Below, piece after piece: positions 46,954 to 60,374 of a stretch of DNA of 64,000 nucleotides. Under the pieces are notes generated by a model. The model ran no database searches and was not told the origin of the DNA. It saw only the letters and a list, made by a program, of their open reading frames with translations. Numbering within the stretch: position 1 is the first letter of the stretch; every line of letters begins with the position of its first letter. Source of the DNA: Lepturacanthus savala (lineage: Eukaryota > Chordata > Actinopteri > Scombriformes > Trichiuridae); assembly GCA_030544235.1 (NCBI GenBank), contig CM060463.1, forward strand, positions 35,299,920 through 35,363,919. The letters are read 5' to 3'. The translations under genes were made by a program, and so were the position numbers.

Positions 46954-47470
46954 AGAAACCCTCCTGTTATGTTCCCAGTCAAATCTGACCATTTCAAAGC
47001 AAAGAAAAATGTAGTTAATTTGATCAGATTCACCTAGCACAGAAAATATATTGTATTCATTTAAATACAATTTTGTGTATTTTATTCAACTTTTGTACAC
47101 TCTTCATGTTCTCGGTCAAAAATGACTGATCATTAGAAATGAATGGGAAGATATTGAACTCGGATACAGCTACATTTGTCAGATGGGACACACACACACC
47201 AAAGCATTCTGTGATAAACAGTAGATTATGTTTCATCTGATTACTTCTTATAGTCAAATAATCCCTAAATTGTGTTTATTGTGTTTTTCAGAACTCAAAT
47301 TCAAGATGTATAAGTTCAGATCAATGAGACATACGGGCCATAAATAAAAAATAAAAGTTCAAAAATTTATTTTCACAAAAAGTTATGTTGATTGAAAAAA
47401 TGGAATGGTCAAATTTGACTGGGAACACCAAGTTGATTAACATGAAACAAACACAACATAAGGATTATAA
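46954..47470 (-). mobile_element. MITE-2 copy 3, host of SINE copy 4
   Basis: Left end AAACCCTCCTGTTATGTTCC at 46956; right end CACAACATAAGGATTATAA at about 47452-47470, reversed relative to copies 1 and 2. The SINE at 47478 was inserted at its right end. Confidence 0.78.
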
Positions 47471-47827
47471 TAAAAGTCAGTCAGTCATTTTCTATACCTG
47501 CTTATTCCTCATTAGGGTCGCAGGGGTCTGCTGGAGCCAATCCCAGCGCGTTACGGCGAGAGGCAGGATACACCCCAGATGGTCGCCAGCCAATCGTGGG
47601 GCACACACACCATTCACTCACACATTCACACCTACGGGCAATTTAGAGTCTCCAATTAACCTCAGCATGTTTTTGGACTGTGGGAGGAAGCCGGAGTACC
47701 TGGTGAAAACCCACGCAGACACGGGGAAAACATGCAAACTCCACACAGAAAGGTCCCAGACCCAGGACGTCTTGAACCTGCGACCAGCGCTAACCCCTGC
47801 GCCACCGTGTCACCCTATAATAAAAGT
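47466..47827 (-). mobile_element. tRNA-like SINE, copy 4, nested in the end of MITE-2
   Basis: The body is about 47478-47815, in the same orientation as copies 2 and 3. The 12-base sequence TATAATAAAAGT flanks it at 47466-47477 and 47816-47827. The tail is (GTCA)n on the + strand. The B-box region is partly deleted near 47770-47790. It is inserted at or just inside the end of a MITE-2 copy. Confidence 0.85.
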
Positions 47828-49249
47828 TCCCACATAAATTATATTTTGATTTTGATTTGTTAAACAGGCCAGCCCTTCTGTGATTTTGTTGTTATGTTTT
47901 TATTTGTAATATTGGGGATAATCTGCTCAACCAGGAAGATTGTGGGTATGCATATGACCCCTTATGTATGGTTGATAGTTGGTTCCAGTTAAGTGAGGTG
48001 GCTAGGAGGTAAAAGGCTCTGTTGTTAGTAGGAAAGTAGTCAATAACAATAACAATAAGGTTTAATGTGTTATATAGGACAGCTGGAGTACTCTGCATTC
48101 TAAGAGGTGCTTCAACCAGACACTGAAGTACCTGAGTGAGTATGTGTATCATTTCACACATTTACCATTTCAGACCATTTTCCACTCTGTCCCTTTTTGT
48201 TCTTATTTCCCTTCATTCTGACCATCCCTTTGCCTTAGTTGGCCTGAAATTCATCATAGTATGAAGTGAAAATTGCGACTGAAAGCACATTACCACCGTG
48301 AAGTTTAATCAAACGTTTAAGACATCTGAGTGGCAGTATATGCTTTTGTCCTAATGGACTTCACAGTATTATAATCCTGTTATTCTCTTCACCCAGTGTG
48401 TATACACAGAGTATACATGTTTATGTGTCCACATAATGGACACAGCAAGTCCAAAAGGAATTTTTTGACTTACCATACCTCCTCAGGTAGCTTGTAGATG
48501 AAAAATTGTTTCTGCCAGACACATTAATAACCAGCCAGAAATAATCAAATTTTTTACTACAAGGTTTTTTTACTCTTGCAAAATGTCCTATTGTTACTAT
48601 TTAACATGTCATCTTGGTCTCAATTACAATTCTCAATTAATATAATAGCAGTGTGCAGATATGCATTTCAGCACGCAAATGTGCTCAATTTTGAATTAAA
48701 TGCATGAAGACAACGGCAGCACAAGCTTAAATATGCAGCAATATTAAAAGTGTGTCAAGTCCAATTTTATTCACACTTAAACAGCAACGTGTGTTTCATA
48801 ATCCGTGAGTGAAAACACTCTTGTTCCATCATATCATTATTTTTACACCTCACCATTGCAGCTATTTCCATAATTTCCTATACGAGCGTAAAAGAACATT
48901 ATGTAACGAGACTCTGGTGGTAACACGTTTTGTCAGTCAAATCAAATTTGGCTCTTTAATACAAAGATTTGACTATTCATTCCTCTTTGTTTTCATATAG
49001 ACTATCTGGCAGCCAGTAAATCCATTGGCATGCGTTTCAGTGATGATTCAATCAAGAGCTGTTTTGTGTCTCATTTGAATGCCAAATATATCAGAAGGAT
49101 CATGATTAGCAAAGTACTATAAATTATTTACTACTTGTACAATACAAACAACGTGACAATGATGTTCACCTAATATAGTAACCAAGTCAAGTTAGGTCTC
49201 TAAAAAGCGAATGCATGCTAAGACTAAAGACTAACTAAATATTAAACAC

Positions 49250-50138
49250 TAGGGTGACATCAGGTAAAATGGGCCACCTTTTGGTAAATCGCTTGGGACA
49301 AGAACACAATACCGAATATGCCTTTTCCATGTATATTTATGATTAATAATGATGAAATATTTCTGATCATTTTGTGTTGGAATTATGTGATAAAATATGC
49401 ATATTTAGGCCCTATAAATCTTGAAAAATTCTCTGTGCCACTTTTTTTGAATGAGTAGTTTCAGGTCAAATGGGCCATCTTATCAGGTAAAATGGGCCAG
49501 TCACATGACAAATACGAATTCTAAATCAAAATTAATTCAATGTTAAAACAGAATTGCATAGAACCACATAACATTGAAAATGCATTAAACAAACCCATAT
49601 TGTTGCTATTAAAACAAGAACAGATCAGTTCACATGACAATCAACATACTGTCCATGTTTTAGTTGAACCAAATATGTGAGTGACACAGAGGGTTAGGCT
49701 CATTTTAGCTAAAACCATGTGGCCCATTTTAGCTTAGGGGGTTAAGGTAAATTGGGCCACAAAGATAAACATCACTTTTCCAAACAATCTGCTAATATAT
49801 CAAACTAATAGCATTATTTCTGATTTATGCCATGAAGACAGATTACATGCATAGTGTTTTTTTCATATTTGTTTTTTTTTTTAATAGATTTATCATCCTT
49901 ATACTTTAGTTAGATTCGTCATGCCAGGCTACTTACCATGCACATTTCTGGTGGAGTCTTGATTTGATGTATTGTCTCACCCACCATAGAAACCATAAAC
50001 TAATCAAATCTGTTTTTGAAGCACAGTTATGTCAACAGTTTGAAATCCTTTGTAGTCATTGGTTCCAGACAGGCTGGGACCCCCAAACCTTAAATGGCCC
50101 ATTTTACCTCATGGCCCATTTTACCTGATATCAACCTA
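49250..50138 (+). mobile_element. TA-flanked element with repeated GGTAAAATGGGCC motif, copy 1
   Basis: The element is 49252-50136. Its ends, GGGTGACATCAGGTAAAATG and (complement) GGTTGATATCAGGTAAAATG, match over about 25 bases with two or three differences, and TA lies on both sides. The core GGTAAAATGGGCC or a variant occurs seven times (49263, 49463, 49485, 49721, 49746, 50097, 50113), clustered toward the ends and in both orientations. No coding frame. A TA flank suggests a Tc1/mariner-like relation, which is not proven. Confidence 0.75.
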
Positions 50139-51059
50139 CCTCGCATACTTTAACCAAATATTATGAAGCATGGCAACTGACATGATTTTTTAACACTGCA
50201 GATGTAACAGATTTAAGTGCTTCAGAACTGCAGCTTTCTCCAGCACATGTAGAAAATATTTTTTTTTCTACCAGTCTCAGGTGGTCTCTCTAATTTACTC
50301 ACCAGAGATTATATTTATCCACATTTTGCCCCTGGCGAGTATTAATTTTCGACCTTTAAGTCAGCGCTTCCAAGCCTCTGAATATGCCAATAATATGCAC
50401 TCACTGCTATATGTAATTAATTTTGTGTGAAGCTTCTTTTATAGATTGCAAAATAATTGATGTATACTTAATGGCACAATGTACAGGATATACTGTTGCT
50501 TTAAATTATGAAGACACCAACAATAATAGTTAACAAAGAAGTGACTATGAGTTATTTGCTCTCTTTGTACTGAAGAGCTGCTGCATCGTTGATTTCATTG
50601 CATAGAAGGGAGATTATCACCAACCTGGATGCAGACTAAACTATCATTATATTCTGTGAGAATTCAGCAGACTTGCATAACAGATAAATGAGATCTCCAT
50701 AAACCCCATACTGTAGTGTATAGTGGCTGGATATATTAGATTATTAGAGGACATACTTGTTTAGACATTTCATTAAGTCAAGGTGAGCTGCAGCGTCTGC
50801 TGCTGATGCTGTGAAGGAGCAGGGAGACTAAATTGTCTTCTTATCAGGTTGATTGTTGAAGTAACCCACATTACTCACAGGGTGGGGGGTGGCATCATTT
50901 TCATATAGACTAGGGAAGATTTATGACTTAATTATTGTCCAAATTGCCCAGGTCTAGTATAACCCGGGCTACAAGGGGCTTTGCTGCTCCGCTGGTGTGA
51001 AAAAGAGCCCTGCAGAGCCAGGTGGGACTGCCAGAATCTGTCTATACACCAGCACAGTA

Positions 51060-51450
51060 AACCCAGCTACAGGACATATACTTTTAAAAAAGTACAGAAT
51101 CTTTCTTGTCCAACTTGTATCACATGGCTTTTTTTTCTACTTTAAATGAGGCAATGCATTTAAATGTAGCACAATTAAAATGCTTTACATCAAATCTCTG
51201 GGACATATCCACGGTTTAAAAAAACAAAACAAAAAAAAACAGAATCTATGTAGTCCAACTCATGTCACGTGGCTATTGCCTTCAAGTAAGGAAATGCAAG
51301 TTTATTTGTAGCACATTTAAAATGCTGTACATCAAATCCAGATACAAGACAGATACACAAGAAAAACAGAATCTTGTCTCTAAAAGTAAGGCAAGGCTGG
51401 ATTAATTGTACCACTATTCAAATGCTTTACCTAAAACATTAAAACCATTA
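51060..51450 (-). repeat. Three imperfect tandem units, LINE 3' untranslated region
   Basis: The series ACAGAATCT..GTCCAACT..CACATGGCT, then AGGCAATGCA..TGTAGCACA..TTAAAATGC and TACATCAAATC occurs at about 51090-51200, 51240-51335 and (shortened) 51365-51430. Units are about 130-155 bases. The AAATGTGCTACAAATAAA type sequence on the minus strand is typical of L2 tails. Confidence 0.65.
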
Positions 51451-51599
51451 AGGAAAAGCGCAAAGGAAGCACATTAAAAAACAACTGTATTTTAGAGTTA
51501 AAACGAAATAAAAGAATAAAAATAGAATAGGATAAATAAAAAAAACAAGACTAATAGATATATGACATGAATAATTAATGAATTTAATAAAAGGCATCG

Positions 51600-51975
51600 A
51601 CAGACAGAAGTGTCTCCAGTCTTGATTTGAAGAAGTGAGTTACAGCAGACCTGCAGTTTTCTGGGAGTTTGTTCCAGATACGTGGAGCATAAAATCTGAA
51701 CGCTGCCTCTCCGTGTTTGGTTCAGACTCTGGGGACAGAAAGCATAGCGTTCCCAGACGACCTGAGAGAACTGGATGGTTCATAGCAGCAAATCCGAAAT
51801 GTATTTTGGCCCTAAAACATTCAGCACTCTTTGGCAGACGGGACTCGATGCGATCCACTTTCTCGGTATTAGCAAGGACTCGAGCAGCAGCGTTCTGATC
51901 TGAATCAGCTGCAGCTGTGTAGTGAATCTACGTCTGTTCATCTTTACAAAAACGCTGCACGCTATTAGGAACAAG
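51600..51975 (-). mobile_element. LINE remnant, ORF2 C-terminal part
   Basis: Minus-strand pieces in shifting frames give VLNVLGPKYISDLLL, SVPRV/RLGTLCFLSPES and a region equal to FYAPRIWNKLPENCRSAVT, the end of an L2-type fish reverse transcriptase protein. The pieces are in different frames, so the copy is frameshifted. Its 3' untranslated part follows at 51060-51599. Confidence 0.7.
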
Positions 51976-52239
51976 TAGAGATTTATTCTATCAGTATTTC
52001 ACAAAAATTTGGTCAGTTCCTAGACTTAGACTTTACTGTCCCTGGGGGGAAAAAAATCTTTTCCATAGCCTCATCATGGAAACATACACAAAAATATATT
52101 AAATAAATTTATTTGCAAAAGGAGAAGTTCAACATCTTTGACCAAATGAGATAAATTAGATAAAATAGAGGTATCTCAAAAAAAAGAAACTATCGAACAT
52201 TACAAGCCTCAGCTCATTCTTTTCCAAAATTGGGTTTAA

Positions 52240-52530
52240 CTGTTTTTGCAAATGAACTCTTTACATATTTTTCTTAAAACAGTTTATAGTGATATAAATA
52301 GATAAACATCACGTTTGTGATTCATGGGACAATTAATTAAATTGGGTTAAAACACACTGACAACTATACATTTATTTTCAAAATAGGGACACATGGGAAA
52401 ACTGGAAGCAGTATGTACCTAGGATCTCTAATCAGAAACTGTGCCTTTAAATGAGCCATTAGGACTTCCGTGTCAAATCAGCCAATCAGAGGGGGGCTTA
52501 TTAATATTCATGAGACATACAAAACAACCG
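52240..52530 (-). repeat. Dispersed repeat family 2, copy 2
   Basis: Reverse match to 40129-40520: TTTTGCAAATGAACTCTTTA, TAGTGATATAAATAGATAAA, CAGAAACTGTGCCTTTAAAT and TCAGCCAATCAGAGGGG. The outer end toward 52530 is cut off by MITE-1 copy E. Confidence 0.65.
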
Positions 52531-52531
52531 A

Positions 52532-52886
52532 TAGTATTGCCATATGACAAATCTCTGTTTTTCCAGTTCCTGTTTTATTTTGAAGGATATACAATTTCCT
52601 TTTGCTTGTGGACATGGGAAATTTTCACCAAATAAAAATGTTTGCTTTACATTTCATTTTAATTTTGATGTCATCATTTTTTACTAATATGCTAAAAAAA
52701 AACATTTATTGCCATATGGCAAAAATATGCAAAAATGGAATTCCTAGTGCATACAACTTAATGAAGTTCCATTGACTTACATAGCATGAAACTATCTTGA
52801 GACTATGTTTACAACTTTTTAAATAATATAACATTCAAAGCATTTTTTACCATATCTAAGTAATATATCACGCAATAGAGGGTTAA
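52532..52886 (+). mobile_element. MITE-1 copy E
   Basis: Begins in ATTGCCATATGACAA at about 52536 with the outer terminal repeat missing, continues with TTTTGAAGGATATACAATTT and CATAGCATGAAACTAT, and ends ACGCAATAGAGGG with TTAA at 52883-52886. Its left side abuts a dispersed repeat ending near 52530. Confidence 0.82.
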
Positions 52887-53397
52887 ATTAATAAATTCAG
52901 TTTTCACAATAAAGCAACATTTATTGGTAATAGTGCTATCAGCAACACTCTAAATAAGTGTGGAAGTGTAGATAGTTGCTAGCTGAAAGATAAAGAGGTG
53001 GAGTGGCCGTCAGACAGGGACCACCGGTATACACGGCGTGCACTGACAGTGACAGAAGGTTCTAAGAAGGGCACATATGGCGGGTGCCAGGGTAGGTCAG
53101 CCAGGCAGACAGACAGGAGGCCTCGGCATGCACCTGGAGCCGAGCACGGACCGGCACTGGTGCTGGTCCTCAGCCAAGCAGCCACACACATACATCGCAC
53201 ATTCATGCTACTGTTGATAGCAGGCAACCTGTTTACAGAGATAGAGTCTGCAGCAGAGCCAACAAGATCAGCTCTGTGATAAAAATGTGTTGTAAGCAGC
53301 CTTCAGGGTCCACGGTGAGATTCATCACATGCCTTTAAATAATCTATGCGTGCAATATGAATGTAATAACATCTTGTGTCTGGATTGTCAAAATTAG

Positions 53398-53484
53398 TTA
53401 ACCCTCTGTTGCATGAAATATTACTTAGACATGGTAAAAAATATTTCACATGTTTTTATGACATAAATTGGCTGAATAAAGCAA

Positions 53485-53559
<75 letters not shown>

Positions 53560-53880
53560 GAAAAAGTTATAAACATAGTCTCAGTCTCATGCTATATAAG
53601 TCAATGGGACTACATCATTAGGTTGTATACACTAGGAATTTTTCATATTTGCATATTGTTGACAACAAATCTTTCTAAGCATTTAAAAAAATGTCCATGA
53701 GCATGACTGGCAAAAGGGATATCCCGGTCATGTAAATTATGTAAATTGTATGTCCTTCAAAAATAAAAGCCCCGTTTTAACCCCAAACTGTAATAACATA
53801 GATTTTATATCACAGCTTTTTAGGAAAAAATGCAGATAAAGTAATTGCCATATGGCAACATGATGCAATAAACGTGTTAA
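53398..53880 (-). mobile_element. MITE-1 copy F with internal (AT)n
   Basis: TTAA at 53398-53401 followed by CCCTCTGTTGCATGAAATAT; right end TTGCCATATGGCAACATGAT..GCAATAAACGTG and TTAA at 53877-53880. Both TTAA copies are present. An (AT)n array occupies 53488-53556. Confidence 0.86.
53488..53556. repeat. (AT)34 microsatellite in MITE-1 copy F
   Basis: Uninterrupted AT array. Confidence 0.97.
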
Positions 53881-53917
53881 CTAATTGATCTCAATCATAA
53901 ATCATTCAGCAGCCATG

Positions 53918-53936
53918 TTTTTTTTTTTTTTTTTTT
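53918..53936. repeat. T-run
   Basis: About 19 consecutive T; a similar run lies at 57480-57496. Confidence 0.9.
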
Positions 53937-54989
53937 ACTGGGAATAATACATGGAACTCCTCCTCCAGGATATGATGTATAGGTTTAAGCCTTTGCAGGG
54001 AAAAGAGGAATAAAGTATGCACATTGCATGCATATAAATCTAGGTTAAAAGGCCACAATCTTTTGGCCCAGTGGCCTGTGAAAGGGAAACATAATGTGAA
54101 TTTTAAATTAATTATTGTTGAGTGCATTAGCCGTACACTGAAATGTCTGAATAATTGACCGAGCAATAATGCAAGACATTTATTTATTTTCACATTCCAA
54201 GAGGAGGGATGGTGGTGATAATTAAATGAATAAATAAAGCTGATGAAGTGAAAAAGGGGTCCTGATCCAATCAGCACCGTGTTTTTGTATTAATGTATAT
54301 ATTTATAAACTCCAGGAGTTACCCTCACCAATTAGGAAAATAGCAAAAATAGAAAAATGGTACCGTGTCACTCCCCTTTCCATGAATCTTTAGCTTTTCT
54401 CTTCTCTCCTTCTCTCATTGCCAAACACACTCTGAAGTTCACATTCCTGTGGTGATTTATACAGTAGATTAGTATTCCTTTTAAGGCTGCAGCAAAACAG
54501 AGTTATCATTGTCTGAGCGACTGTCTTGCCACTGTCTGGAGTCTCTGGTCTGAGCATGACGAGCCGCTTCCCTGTGCTCTGACTCAGATGTCACTAATAC
54601 ATCTCTTTTTTTTAACGTCACTTTAATTTGCTCGTTCAGATCATGTGATCTGCATCCACCGTCCTGCTCTTGGGAGGTTTTATGTGTAAATTGGGGTCAG
54701 GAACTTTATAAGCGGAGATGATCTTTTGTAATCCTTGCTTTTGTGTGTCATTCATTGCAGGAACCTCATACTGTGTAGATGAGCGTGTTTTCAGTGTTAA
54801 GCCAAAAGTCAAAGGTTTGCGTTGAAGTAGAACTGGAGCAGATGTGCTACTGTAGATGCAATTTCCTCATCTTGTGTGTTGTGAGAATAGTGCTGTTCCA
54901 TGGATAAGAGCTGGTGGGACAAGCAGCTTCCTGTATTGTTTAGGAGATGAATGAGAAGCTGGTGGAGGTGTAATTACTCTTTCCTAAGA

Positions 54990-55430
<441 letters not shown>

Positions 55431-57545
55431 CATTGCTCATATGGATTTAAGATCTACTTTATACTATAGATACACTTCTCCATCCTTTCAAGGATGCTGT
55501 TCATGAGAACTTTTATGCATTAGCACATATTTTTATTTTTAAATTTTTCTCTGTGATGTCACCATGGACCATATCATGTCCATTCATCAAACACCTTCCT
55601 GAAATAGCTTTTCTCCTCTGTTCTGCTCATGTCAGCATTCATCCTTTTTTTCATTACCTATGTATGCTATTAACTCGATAAAACACAATATTTTTGCATG
55701 CCGCTGACCAAATCAGGGGAAAATAAGGCTGCAGCCCACACCAACCCTTTTCCAACATTGTAGAATATTGACATGCATTCTGTGGTTTGTGGAGTTTTTC
55801 TCTCCGCTGATGCCAGTTTGGAAGTTGTTTAAATGCAGAAAAGCAGCTTGCTGATTAAACAGAGTCCAGTTTCCCTCAGAGCTGTGTGAGTCAAAACCCT
55901 CATTCCACATCCCTGTGGTGGACAGCCCGAATATTGTGTTTGTTCAGCCCAAATCAGCCCCAAGTGAATTAAGGACCACAGTAGATGTGTAAAATAGAGT
56001 TTTTAGAAAATTTATTTGTATTAGTAGAATCTATCTTAACTTACTCTTTTTGCCTTTGGAGAACTAAGCAGAACAAAAGAAAACAAGTTTATAATTATTT
56101 TTAAAATGAATTTTTGAGGACATGTCAAATGTTTAAAGGAATCGTTTTAGGAAAAAAAAAAAACAGAACCATGTTTTACAATCAACATTTTTTGGTTTGC
56201 TCGGTTTTACTGACATACGTTTTATCAGCTACAGAACGATAAAATCCGAGACTTATTTCCACCACGGTCTCTGGTGTTTTCACAGCCTGCCAACAGTTAT
56301 CATAATGGAGGTCCAACACTGTGGATGTTCTTATTGGATGCTTCAGCTGCTTCGTGACCATCCATCAAATTCCAGGATTTACTTTAATTACCGAAGAACC
56401 ATTTTTTATGGAATATTTATTGACCTTTATATTGTTAACTTCTCCAACAACAGTAAATCTGTTAACACAAACAGCAAAGTTTTTAAGAATCTTTTTTTGT
56501 TTTTGGTCACATGATGCAGCATTGTCTCCACTCACTTTTCTGGGATGTATCTCCATCTACAGATTTGAGTTGGCTTAGATTTAAACACCATCTTCTGCAG
56601 GCATCTGAAAACTCTTCAAGCCCCCGAAGTGCCTATTTTAGAATTATCTTATGGTGTGTATATGAGTGTATTATAGTCCCCAATCTTTTCCAGTGCAGAT
56701 GGTTTAAAGGTTGATGAACTGAAATCTTGCTTTTGTAGCTTGACAACATTGGAAAATCTTTATAGATGTCAAAAAAACCCACAATTCATTGCAGCTGGGA
56801 AAATAGGGCATGCTGCCAGCATGGTGAAAGTACATGCAAATACGGGCCTCTCCCTTTAAGATGACTCCACGCGACGCTCATAAATGGACGTCAGTCGGAC
56901 ACATGAGCGGTGGTAGCGTGTTTGGGAGGCTGCCTGGTAGAGGACCAGCTGGTTAGGGACCTTTGGGAGGAATTGCGATGTGGGGAAACCAGTTTTTACA
57001 ATGAAAAGGAAAAGGGATTTACGAGCCCTGACCTGTTCTCTCTACCAACCCCCCTCCTCCCCGTCTTCCCCAAATCATAGCATTGCTCTCTGCACCAGAA
57101 CGTCTAATCAAATCAGAGCCACATGGTTGCAGACACATTTGGATGTAAGAATGATGCAGACAAAAACCCTTTAAAGTTTCTAAGAAGCATATGATTTAAG
57201 TGCCAGCAAATGTTGAAAGATTTTGCTTTTTTTTTTTCAGCGCTACGTTGTTTGTTGGACTGACACAGAGCCAAGCAAAAAAGGTATCCAACGTGGCGCT
57301 GTGGCTTGCCGTCTATAAAATAAGTCAGCTGCAGCAAATAAAAGCCATTATTTTGAGTGCTGTGATTTTTACACCCCCTGCCCTTCCAAACTCCACGAAG
57401 TAGACTCTGGAGCAACCAAAGAACCCTCCATTCCAGGAGCCCTGTCTAAGTTAGTGTTTCTATCAACATATTTTAATGTGTTTTTTTTTTTTTTTTCACT
57501 GCATTAGAAACATTTGATGGAAATGGCAAAATTAAAGGACAGAAA

Positions 57546-57669
57546 ATAGCCATTGCTATATGACAACAATCGCTTTGGGTAAATATTACTAAAAAGCAGT
57601 AAATAAAATCCTATACAACAAAACTTGCATAGTGTTGCCAAGTGGCAACGCTAAGCAATAGAGGGTTAA
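57546..57669 (+). mobile_element. MITE-1 copy H, internally deleted
   Basis: A 124-base remnant: CATTGCTATATGACAACAAT at the left, AAAAAGCAGTAAATAAAATC, the palindrome GTTGCCAAGTGGCAAC (57634-57649), then GCAATAGAGGG with TTAA at 57666-57669. Most of the interior is missing. Confidence 0.75.
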
Positions 57670-60374
57670 TGCAACAAATGATGGAAAAAGCTTGGAGCTT
57701 TGAGCTTAAAACATAGTCAGTACCAACTGACATGAAAGGAACCATTAAAAATTGCCCAATTGAGACAAATTTCAAGTGTTTGTTTCCTTGTTTAATGGAA
57801 ACACACCTAATTCGCATTTTGTTAGATTTCAACAGGTTTCTTAAAATTTGCTTGGCAAAAAGCTGGAAACACAACTATACCCCAACACAGATAATGGCTG
57901 AAAAGAGAGAGGAAAAGCCCACCAACAGACTGTAGCATAATTAAGGACAACAGACAAATAAATTAACATGAATGGGACTGATGAAAGCCTTGTATGTTTG
58001 CAGGAGTATGCCCCATTAAATCGGCTTGGGTTTAAATGAGTGGAAGAGCCTGTAAACCCCATCTTTAATTGATTAGGGCAGTTACTAGGTGTTCAAACAT
58101 AACAGTAAACCATCTATTGGAGATGTCGAGCAAAACAGTGTCTTTGTGCTCTCTGTTGCTGGGCCAAGGCCAGAGCGGTGTGCCAGAATAGGCTCCAAAG
58201 CACTGTCTTTCAAATCTGGCTGAGTAATAATGTGGGGTCTGAAACCCAATTCTTTGACAACAGCTGGGGCTTCCCATCCTCTCACAATTAAGCAATGTGA
58301 TATACAACCTTGGAAGTTTGAAGTGGACCTCCTAGTCTTCAGTATATTCACTATTTAATTTGATTGTCACTCTGATTATGTCTGAGCTATTTGCAGGCTC
58401 GGATGTGTTTGAGATCAAAACATTTCAACACAATCTGTTCGTAATGGAAGCGCTGTAAAAATATACGCTGCGCTGTGAATTGCATCAAGGAAATCGAACA
58501 CCTTGTATTTAACATCAGTGCTAACCATCATTAACGTATTTAAAGTTTTGCGAATAAGACATTTTAATTCCCCAGAGGTGCAACTCTTCCATCTCTCTTT
58601 ACTCCTCTGTGGGAAATGGGAAACTCACGAAATAATTCTGTTCCAGACATATTCATCAAGGCCATTTATCTTTCCAATTCAGCCATCTAATTTAATTACA
58701 TAAACTTACAATCCCTGTCTTTGTCATTATAACCGCTTCATTAGTTTTAAGAACATGAATAGAGCATTCATAGAGAAACTATAAATAAAGCATCGAGCGA
58801 AAGTGGAGCTCACCCACTTTGAAGAAATTGATCTGACTTGACAGTTTTCGATGAGTTGGCTCCCAGTATATAAATGACTGGGAAACGTTCTTACATCTTT
58901 GTTTTCAGTTTCTAATTGTCTTTAATGGGGTACAAGCCACATGATTTAGAAATAATGATTGTAACAACAATGAAAACGTCTTAAAACAACTTAAACATGT
59001 ATTTAGTTAGACTATTGCAGGGCCCATTCAAAACTTGGCCTCCGGTATAGCTGCCTGTAGCTTCCTGGAGAACCGCTCCTTCAAACAAGTTCACACTCCA
59101 CGTAGCTCTTCCTTACGTCGTCAGCTGCTGGTCCGCCAAGTGAATGGTGGCTGAGAACATTTGACGGAAAAGATGTACAGACGTACGGACAGACCGAGAT
59201 TCCTTCCATTTTAACTCAGTGAAAGATGTTGACACAATGAAAAGCCAAGTATTTACTCAATCCTTCATAGATCAACTTGGGGAAAAAAAGTCTGTAGGTA
59301 CAACTTGAAGATTTGGAGCACAATGGAGACTTGTAAATTTTGGAGTACATAAATTAGGTGAATGAAAATGGCTTTCATATGTGGATCAGCGCTGTAGGCC
59401 CTGCTGCAGAGAAACGTCAACTTGGCATCCCACTGCATTCCACAGTCAATTGGTGGAACGTCAGTTTAGCTTGAAAATGCGTGTACTGAATTGACTCGAA
59501 ATACACAAGGCAGCTAGATTGTGATTTTTTTCCACAAGCCAAATATTTCAACACTTTGTATTTGTTCTTTCATTTAGTATTTACCCCTGCACAGTCATGT
59601 CTTCCTTTAATCTAATCTCAGTTTGTTTTCTGTCACGCCGCCCTTGATCGTGTTCTTCAGGCCCAGACATGGCGACTGCCACCCTGCTGTCTGGAAGTTG
59701 TCCTTTTAGTAGAAGAAAAAAAACAGTGTTCTCCTCCAACAGCTTCTCATGTTGGCATGTGTCCATTCTCCGTACATGAATACATGAGCTGCCTTTGTTT
59801 CCTGCAGGCACCGTATCAGGTTACTAGGCATGGCTGCGCGTTTGTGTTTAATGGAAATGCTATGCAGAAAAAAAAGGCCATGTGGCAGTCTTGAATATAT
59901 GTGCATCCGTAATGGGATACTCGTGAGTTCCCTTTAGAGTAACTGTTTGCCTTATTAGGCTGTCTTGTGACTGCAAACAAACGGGCTGGGTACAGTAGGA
60001 TGGGAGAGATTCCTGAGCCAAGTGTCCTGACTGAACGATGTGTACATTATCCTTCCTCTGGCTCCAGGAAAGGGCGCTGTGATGTATGTATGCTGCTGAA
60101 TCACAGGACATCACGGTGGAAGTGCTGCACTCAGATGAAATACAGACCATTGAGCGTCTCTGTTTATATGACATCATAACTTGCTGCCTCAGAGATAGAT
60201 GCTTCTGTTTGGGTCAGAGGGCATGAAAGGCTTGGCTGATTAGCTGATGAGAGTGAGTAAGGTTATAAAAGGGACTTTTTTTTATCACTGCCTTTGAGTC
60301 GCTGTGGTCACTCATGCAGCTGTACTCACATCCCCGCTTCAGGGTAGAGTCAAAAAGGACGTGAATACTACTCA

